From: Clostridiales bacterium
Lineage (GTDB): Bacteria > Bacillota > Clostridia > Lachnospirales > Lachnospiraceae
Assembly: GCA_019423795.1 (NCBI GenBank)
Contig: JAHZAT010000045.1
Span: forward strand, 1 to 36,858
Length of the DNA: 36,858 nucleotides
Direction of reading: 5' to 3'
The notes beneath the pieces are model-generated. The model made no database searches. It was not told where the DNA came from and was given only the letters and a program-made list of their open reading frames with translations. The translations under genes and the position numbers were made by a program. Of this stretch, positions 32,650 through 36,858 are shown in pieces (within the stretch, counting starts at the first letter, position 1; every line of letters starts with the position of its first letter).

Positions 32650-32684
32650 TTTACAGTGATAAAATATCATGTTAAAATTTATCA
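32650..32684 (+). promoter_or_regulatory. Promoter and possible operator of the met operon
   Basis: TTTACA (32650-32655), a 17-bp spacer and TAAAAT (32673-32678) with an extended TG. TGATAAA (32657-32663) and TTTATCA (32678-32684) are inverted copies framing the -10, a possible operator. No SAM riboswitch fits in the 99-base gap. Confidence 0.5.
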
Positions 32685-32723
32685 TAGTTAATTAGTCAGA
32701 AATAATGAAAAGGAGCAAATTCT

Positions 32724-33611
32724 ATGAAAATATCAGAAATTTTAAAAAATAAGTCAACAATTTCGTTTGAGGTATTTCCTCCAAAGAATAAAGAAGGAAA
32801 TATTTCTTCTATTTATAGTACGATTGAGGGATTAGCAAAATTATCCCCGGATTTTATTAGTGTTACATATGGTGCAGGTGGATCTACAAAAGGTAAGACA
32901 GTAGAAATCGCATCAGTCATTAAGCATGAATATGGAATTGAATCTGTAGCACATTTAAGCTGTATTTCATCTACAAAAGAGGATATCAAATACGAATGTG
33001 AACGTCTGAAAGAAGCAGGAATCGATAATATCTTAGCATTAAGGGGAGATTATCCTGCAGATGCAACAAACTTTGATCCTGAGAATCTGGAATTTCACTA
33101 TGCAAGTGAATTAAATGAATTTATCGGAGAACATTTTAAAGGACAATTTTGCTTATCAGGAGCATGTTATCCAGAGACACATCAGGAAGCTGATGGGTTT
33201 AAGAAAGATTTAGAAGCATTAAAGAAGAAAGTAGATGCAGGAGCAGAATATTTAGTAACACAGATTTTCTTTGACAATGATTATTATTACAGATTAGTCA
33301 GAGAAGCAAGAAAGATCGGTATCACAGTACCAATTCTTGCAGGAATCATGCCAATTACGAATGCGAAATCTCTGATCCGTACAACAAAGATGTGTGGATG
33401 TACGATCCCATATCAGTTATCTACAATGATCGAGGCACATTATGATAATCCGGAAGCTATGAAAGAAATCGGAATCAACTACGCAGCACAACAGATTATT
33501 GATCTGATCACAAATGGAGTTGATGGGATTCATATTTACACAATGAATCGTGCAGAAACAGCGCAGCGTGTATTTGACAGTATTCCAGCTGTATTGAAAG
33601 AATTAAACTAA
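32724..33611 (+). CDS. metF: 5,10-methylenetetrahydrofolate reductase
   Basis: 295 residues, a TIM-barrel flavoenzyme making 5-methyl-THF, the methyl donor for methionine synthase. Family marks: SFEVFPPK with the catalytic Glu (residue 16), FISVTYGAGG, HLSCISST, ALRGDYP, ACYPETHQEA, LVTQIFFDN and LAGIMPI. AAAAGGAG precedes the ATG. It is the first gene of a three-gene operon with the reactivation-domain gene 1 bp downstream. Confidence 0.96.
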   Translation: MKISEILKNKSTISFEVFPPKNKEGNISSIYSTIEGLAKLSPDFISVTYGAGGSTKGKTVEIASVIKHEYGIESVAHLSCISSTKEDIKYECERLKEAGIDNILALRGDYPADATNFDPENLEFHYASELNEFIGEHFKGQFCLSGACYPETHQEADGFKKDLEALKKKVDAGAEYLVTQIFFDNDYYYRLVREARKIGITVPILAGIMPITNAKSLIRTTKMCGCTIPYQLSTMIEAHYDNPEAMKEIGINYAAQQIIDLITNGVDGIHIYTMNRAETAQRVFDSIPAVLKELN

Positions 33612-33612
33612 G

Positions 33613-34269
33613 ATGGATTTTCAGGTTGTAAGAGAAAATGCCTTGAAATATCTTGGATATCAGGCACCAATGTTTGAAGGTTTGACTCCAGGGATTTCAA
33701 GTCTTTTGGGTGAATGTATAGAAGAGATCAAACAGATAGCACAGCCCAAAGTGATAGTGAAGAGATTTAAACTGGCGAAAGATCCATTGAGATTAGAGGA
33801 ATCAGGGGATGAGATTTTAGGGCAGCAGATGGAAGATATGCTGGAAGATTGTGAAGAATGTATATTGATCGGATGTACTCTTGGGATTGTTATGGAGCGT
33901 AAAATCAAGTTTTATGCAAAGGTTAACATGACAAAATCTACGGTTATGGATGCTGCGGCAAGTGCTTATCTGGAAGAATATTGTGACAGATATGAAGAAA
34001 CACTTGGGTTTGATAACCGAACATATCGTGCATGTCCCGGATATGGAGATTTTCCACTTGAATTCAACAAAAGAATTGCTATATTACTAGATATACCAAG
34101 GAAGATCGGAGTCACGATCACGCCAAATAATCTTTTGATCCCACAGAAGTCTATGTTAGGATTGATTGGTATCGGAAGTGATAAACGAAAGAAATCATGT
34201 GGAAATTGTGTGATGAAAGAAGATTGCCCGTTTAGAAAGAGAGGACAAAGATGTTACAGAACCGATTAG
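33613..34269 (+). CDS. Stand-alone methionine synthase reactivation-domain protein
   Basis: 218 residues matching the C-terminal AdoMet-binding/activation domain of MetH as a separate protein. The family-type motif is RACPGYGDFP (the R-x-x-x-GY region that binds AdoMet), followed by ITPNNLLIPQKSMLGLIGIG. The last 25 residues hold a Cys cluster (SCGNCVMKEDCPF and RCY) absent from E. coli MetH, perhaps for metal or redox partner binding. It is expected to reload oxidised cob(II)alamin on the MetH encoded next door, which lacks this domain. The gene begins 1 bp after metF and overlaps metH by 19 bp. Confidence 0.9.
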   Translation: MDFQVVRENALKYLGYQAPMFEGLTPGISSLLGECIEEIKQIAQPKVIVKRFKLAKDPLRLEESGDEILGQQMEDMLEDCEECILIGCTLGIVMERKIKFYAKVNMTKSTVMDAAASAYLEEYCDRYEETLGFDNRTYRACPGYGDFPLEFNKRIAILLDIPRKIGVTITPNNLLIPQKSMLGLIGIGSDKRKKSCGNCVMKEDCPFRKRGQRCYRTD

Positions 34270-36626
34270 GAAAAGAACTTTTAATATTTGATGGAGCGAT
34301 GGGAACACAGCTCCAGAACGCAGGATTAAGTGCAGGGGATATCCCAGAAGAATTAAATATTGACCGCCCGGATTTATTAAGATCGATTCATAAAAACTAT
34401 CTGAAAGCGGGAGCAGACTTTATTACAACAAATACATTTGGGTGTAACCGATTAAAGATGGAAGAAGCAAAATACGAGGCGAAAGATATGCTGTTAGCAG
34501 CAGTAGAGAATGCAAGAGTAGCAAGAACAGAAGCTGGAAGAGAAGATGACTCTTATATTGTTCTTGATATTGGACCAATCGGTCAGCTGTTAGAGCCAAT
34601 GGGAACATTGACATTCGATGAAGCATATGACATCATCCTCGAGCAGGTAGAAACAGTAAAAGATCAAGTAGATCTTGTACTGTTTGAGACAATGAGTGAT
34701 CTATATGAGGTGAAAGCTGGAGTTCTGGCGGTCAAAGAACACACAGACCTTCCAGTGTTTGTTACAATGACCTTCGAGCAAAATGGAAGAACATTATCTG
34801 GAAATGATCCGGAAACATTTATTAATGTTGCAGAGGGCTTAGGAGTTGATGCATTGGGAGTCAATTGTTCTTTAGGACCCGATGAATTAAAACCGATCAT
34901 TGACGAAATCTTAGAAAAAGCAAGTATTCCAGTGATGTTACAGCCCAATGCCGGACTTCCATGTTTAGAACATGGAGAAACACACTATCATGTGACACCA
35001 GAAGAATATGTGGAATCTATGAAAGATTATATGGCAAGAGGTGCAGCAATCGTTGGTGGATGCTGTGGAACAACACCAGAATTTATAGGAAAACTTGCAG
35101 AAGCTGCGCCTAAAGCAGTGGCAGAGAGAACAGTTGAGAAGAAAACAAGAGTATCCAGTCAGACACAGACAGTTACGTTTGGAGATCATGTGATCGTCTG
35201 CGGAGAACGTCTAAACCCAACGGGTAAGAAAAAGATGAAAAAAGCGTTGTTAGAAGAGCGCTATGATGAACTTGTGGTGGAAGCAGTTAAACAGGTAGAA
35301 GCTGGAGCGGAAGTACTAGATGTTAATGTTGGACTTCCTGGAATTGACGAGCCAGAGACAATGAAACGGGTTGTACGTCTGTTGCAGGAAGTTGTCACAC
35401 TTCCATTACAGATTGACAGTTCCGAAGCAGATGCGATTGAGAATGCCTGCCGTTATTATAATGGAAAACCATTGATCAACTCTGTAAATGGTAAAGACGA
35501 AGTCATGGAAAAAATCTTCCCGATTGCTAAGAAATATGGAGGAGTTGTGATCGGACTGACTCTGGAAGACGGAATTCCGCTGAAAGCAGAAGAACGATTT
35601 GAAATCGCCAAGAAGATTGTCAATAAAGCAGCTGAATACGGAATCGGTAAAGAGAATATCATCATCGACTGTCTGACATTAACAGCATCTGCACAGCAAA
35701 AAGAAGTAAAAGAAACACTCCGAGCGATCAAGATGGTAAAAAAAGAATTAGGTGTCCATACCGTATTAGGGGTATCGAATGTATCCTTTGGATTGCCAAA
35801 CCGTCCGTTATTAAATAGAACATTTTTAGCATTAGCAATGGAAGCAGGATTGGATTTACCGATCATCAATCCGTTAGATGCAGAATTGATGGGAACTATA
35901 GATGCATTTCATGTGCTGTTCTACAAAGACGTGGATAGTCAGACTTATATTAAAAACCAGTCCAAAGATAAAGAAACAAAACCAGCCGCAGCGGCGGCAA
36001 CAACAAACTTCACATTAAAAGATGTGATCATTCACGGATTAAAAGATGAAGTAGAGAAAGTCACAAAAGAAGAACTGAAAGATAAAGAAGCACTGACAGT
36101 AATTAATGAAGTGATCATACCAGCGTTAAATATCGTAGGAAAAGACTATGAGACAGGAAAGATCTTCCTGCCACAGTTAATTCAGTCAGCAGAGACAACG
36201 AAGAAAGCATTTGAAGTTGTTAAAGAAACATTTTCAGCAAATGATGGAGAAGAAAAAGGACCGATTATCATAGCAACCGTAGAAGGTGATATTCATGATA
36301 TTGGAAAGAACATCGTGAAAGTTGTACTGGAAAGTTATGGATATAAGATCATCGACCTTGGAAAAGACGTTAAAGTTGAAAAGGTAGTAGAAGCTTATAA
36401 GAAATACAAGCCAAAAGCGATTGGGCTAAGTGCATTAATGACAACAACCGTTGCATCAATGGAAAGAACGATCAAAGCACTTCACGAAGCAGGATGCAGT
36501 GAACCGATCTGGGTTGGGGGAGCTGTTGTGACGGAAGATATCGCACACAATATCGGAGCAGATTATTATACAGAAGATGCGATGGCAGCGGTGAATCTGC
36601 TGGAAAATGAAATTTTGATTTTGTAG
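34251..36626 (+). CDS. metH: Cobalamin-dependent methionine synthase lacking activation domain
   Basis: 791 residues against about 1,230 for E. coli MetH. Domains in order: homocysteine-binding barrel (1-290) with FDGAMGT and zinc cysteines Cys206 (NCSLG) and Cys271-Cys272 (GGCCGTT). A pterin-binding domain (about 312-570) follows, with GERLNPTGK, EVLDVNVG and PLQIDSSE. After a short linker come the cap and B12-binding domains (about 590-791), with the cobalt-ligand motif DIHDIG (His682). The AdoMet activation domain is encoded by the preceding gene. GAGG is eight bases before ATG 34251. It transfers a methyl group from 5-methyl-THF to homocysteine. Confidence 0.96.
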   Translation: MLQNRLGKELLIFDGAMGTQLQNAGLSAGDIPEELNIDRPDLLRSIHKNYLKAGADFITTNTFGCNRLKMEEAKYEAKDMLLAAVENARVARTEAGREDDSYIVLDIGPIGQLLEPMGTLTFDEAYDIILEQVETVKDQVDLVLFETMSDLYEVKAGVLAVKEHTDLPVFVTMTFEQNGRTLSGNDPETFINVAEGLGVDALGVNCSLGPDELKPIIDEILEKASIPVMLQPNAGLPCLEHGETHYHVTPEEYVESMKDYMARGAAIVGGCCGTTPEFIGKLAEAAPKAVAERTVEKKTRVSSQTQTVTFGDHVIVCGERLNPTGKKKMKKALLEERYDELVVEAVKQVEAGAEVLDVNVGLPGIDEPETMKRVVRLLQEVVTLPLQIDSSEADAIENACRYYNGKPLINSVNGKDEVMEKIFPIAKKYGGVVIGLTLEDGIPLKAEERFEIAKKIVNKAAEYGIGKENIIIDCLTLTASAQQKEVKETLRAIKMVKKELGVHTVLGVSNVSFGLPNRPLLNRTFLALAMEAGLDLPIINPLDAELMGTIDAFHVLFYKDVDSQTYIKNQSKDKETKPAAAAATTNFTLKDVIIHGLKDEVEKVTKEELKDKEALTVINEVIIPALNIVGKDYETGKIFLPQLIQSAETTKKAFEVVKETFSANDGEEKGPIIIATVEGDIHDIGKNIVKVVLESYGYKIIDLGKDVKVEKVVEAYKKYKPKAIGLSALMTTTVASMERTIKALHEAGCSEPIWVGGAVVTEDIAHNIGADYYTEDAMAAVNLLENEILIL

Positions 36627-36636
36627 TTGGCCAACT
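36625..36636. repeat. 12-bp palindrome at the metH end
   Basis: AGTTGGCCAACT overlaps the metH stop codon. No T-run follows, so it is not a typical terminator. Confidence 0.3.
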
Positions 36637-36708
36637 GTAGATTTTGAGTATATGAGAAAAAATAAATAAACGATCGGAAGAGCAGCTAGAGAATTTTCCT
36701 CACGTTTT

Positions 36709-36820
36709 TTACAGATCGCTGATCCGCCGGCTTTCCTTGTGAACTCGCCTTCAAAGATATTTAAACCAGAACTCTTTGAGGCTCAGACAGCGCACCAAGC
36801 CGGCTGCAATGTCATTAAGT
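36709..36820. repeat. Hairpin repeat sharing a core with the element at 1662-1861
   Basis: GCCGGCTT (36726-36733) pairs with AAGCCGGC (36797-36804), and TCAAAGA/TCTTTGA forms an inner hairpin. Read on the minus strand it starts GCAGCC and ends GGCGGATCAGCG, the same boundaries as the core at 1733-1792, with shared CTGT(C/T)TGA, GAGTT and AGGA words between. The stem bases differ but pair in both copies, the mark of a conserved fold. The remaining bases to 36858 are A-rich without a gene. Confidence 0.55.
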
Positions 36821-36858
36821 TAAGAAAAACAGAGATAAAAGATAAGTTTTAAATTTAT

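Noticed and set aside
32625..32723. SAM riboswitch or T-box before metF
   Set aside because: The 99-base gap holds a promoter and no S-box or T-box conserved sequence.
1..36858. CRISPR arrays, tRNA, rRNA, phage or transposase genes
   Set aside because: No regularly spaced direct repeats, no tRNA-like cloverleaf and no recombinase or transposase motifs were seen on reading both strands.

Overview
The window looks like chromosome from a low-GC, spore-forming anaerobic Firmicute of the family Lachnospiraceae; an Anaerostipes-like genome is my guess, not shown. Support comes from the A+T-rich sequence, the spoVA operon, two NodB-type deacetylases, a type III glutamine synthetase, a DUF4364 protein, a fused EcfA-type ATPase and dispersed hairpin repeats. 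I see no tRNA, rRNA, CRISPR array, insertion sequence or phage gene.

Layout. 1-860: the end of an unknown gene, a 160-nt hairpin repeat, and a compact locus with the architecture of a type I toxin-antitoxin (33-aa membrane peptide, convergent antisense promoter, shared terminator hairpin). 857-1960: a GNAT acetyltransferase on the minus strand and a 200-bp element with perfect 38-bp inverted ends. 1961-7046: a MerR regulator fused to a methyltransferase, then rmlD-rmlC-rmlA-rmlB (dTDP-L-rhamnose) and a VanZ-like membrane protein, closed by a terminator. 7055-9052 (minus strand): BlaI repressor, BlaR1/MecR1-like membrane protease without a penicillin-binding domain, and a small secreted protein. 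A symmetric operator/promoter region also fires rightwards into a short terminated transcript. 9173-9934: a CwlC-like amidase with a SPOR domain. 10069-14634: a GlcNAc-type sugar system with a LicT antiterminator and its own RAT/terminator leader, EIIA, EIICB and nagA.

14678-15451: PdaB-like deacetylase. 15496-21478: a structured leader with alternative helices and a terminator/RBS hairpin, then a DUF4430 lipoprotein, EcfT, double EcfA, EcfS and a secreted beta-propeller/Fn3-like protein. Together these look like a complete ECF vitamin uptake system; cobalamin or a precursor is my best but unproven guess. 21553-23745: glutamine synthetase III. 23843-25273: a second NodB deacetylase and the GTPase YsxC, converging on a DUF4364 gene. 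25930-28944: a small membrane ORF and spoVAA-AB-AC-AD-AE (dipicolinate uptake into the forespore). 29029-31566 (minus): class A penicillin-binding protein. 31688-32624: DUF6514-like protein and a YigZ/IMPACT protein. 32650-36626: metF, a stand-alone methionine synthase reactivation-domain protein and metH lacking that domain, together the folate/B12 route to methionine. 36627-36858: another hairpin repeat sharing a core with the one at 1662-1861.

The most interesting unexplained items are the toxin-antitoxin-like locus, the mirrored BlaI control region with its short RNA and secreted peptide, and the structured leader before the DUF4430/ECF operon.
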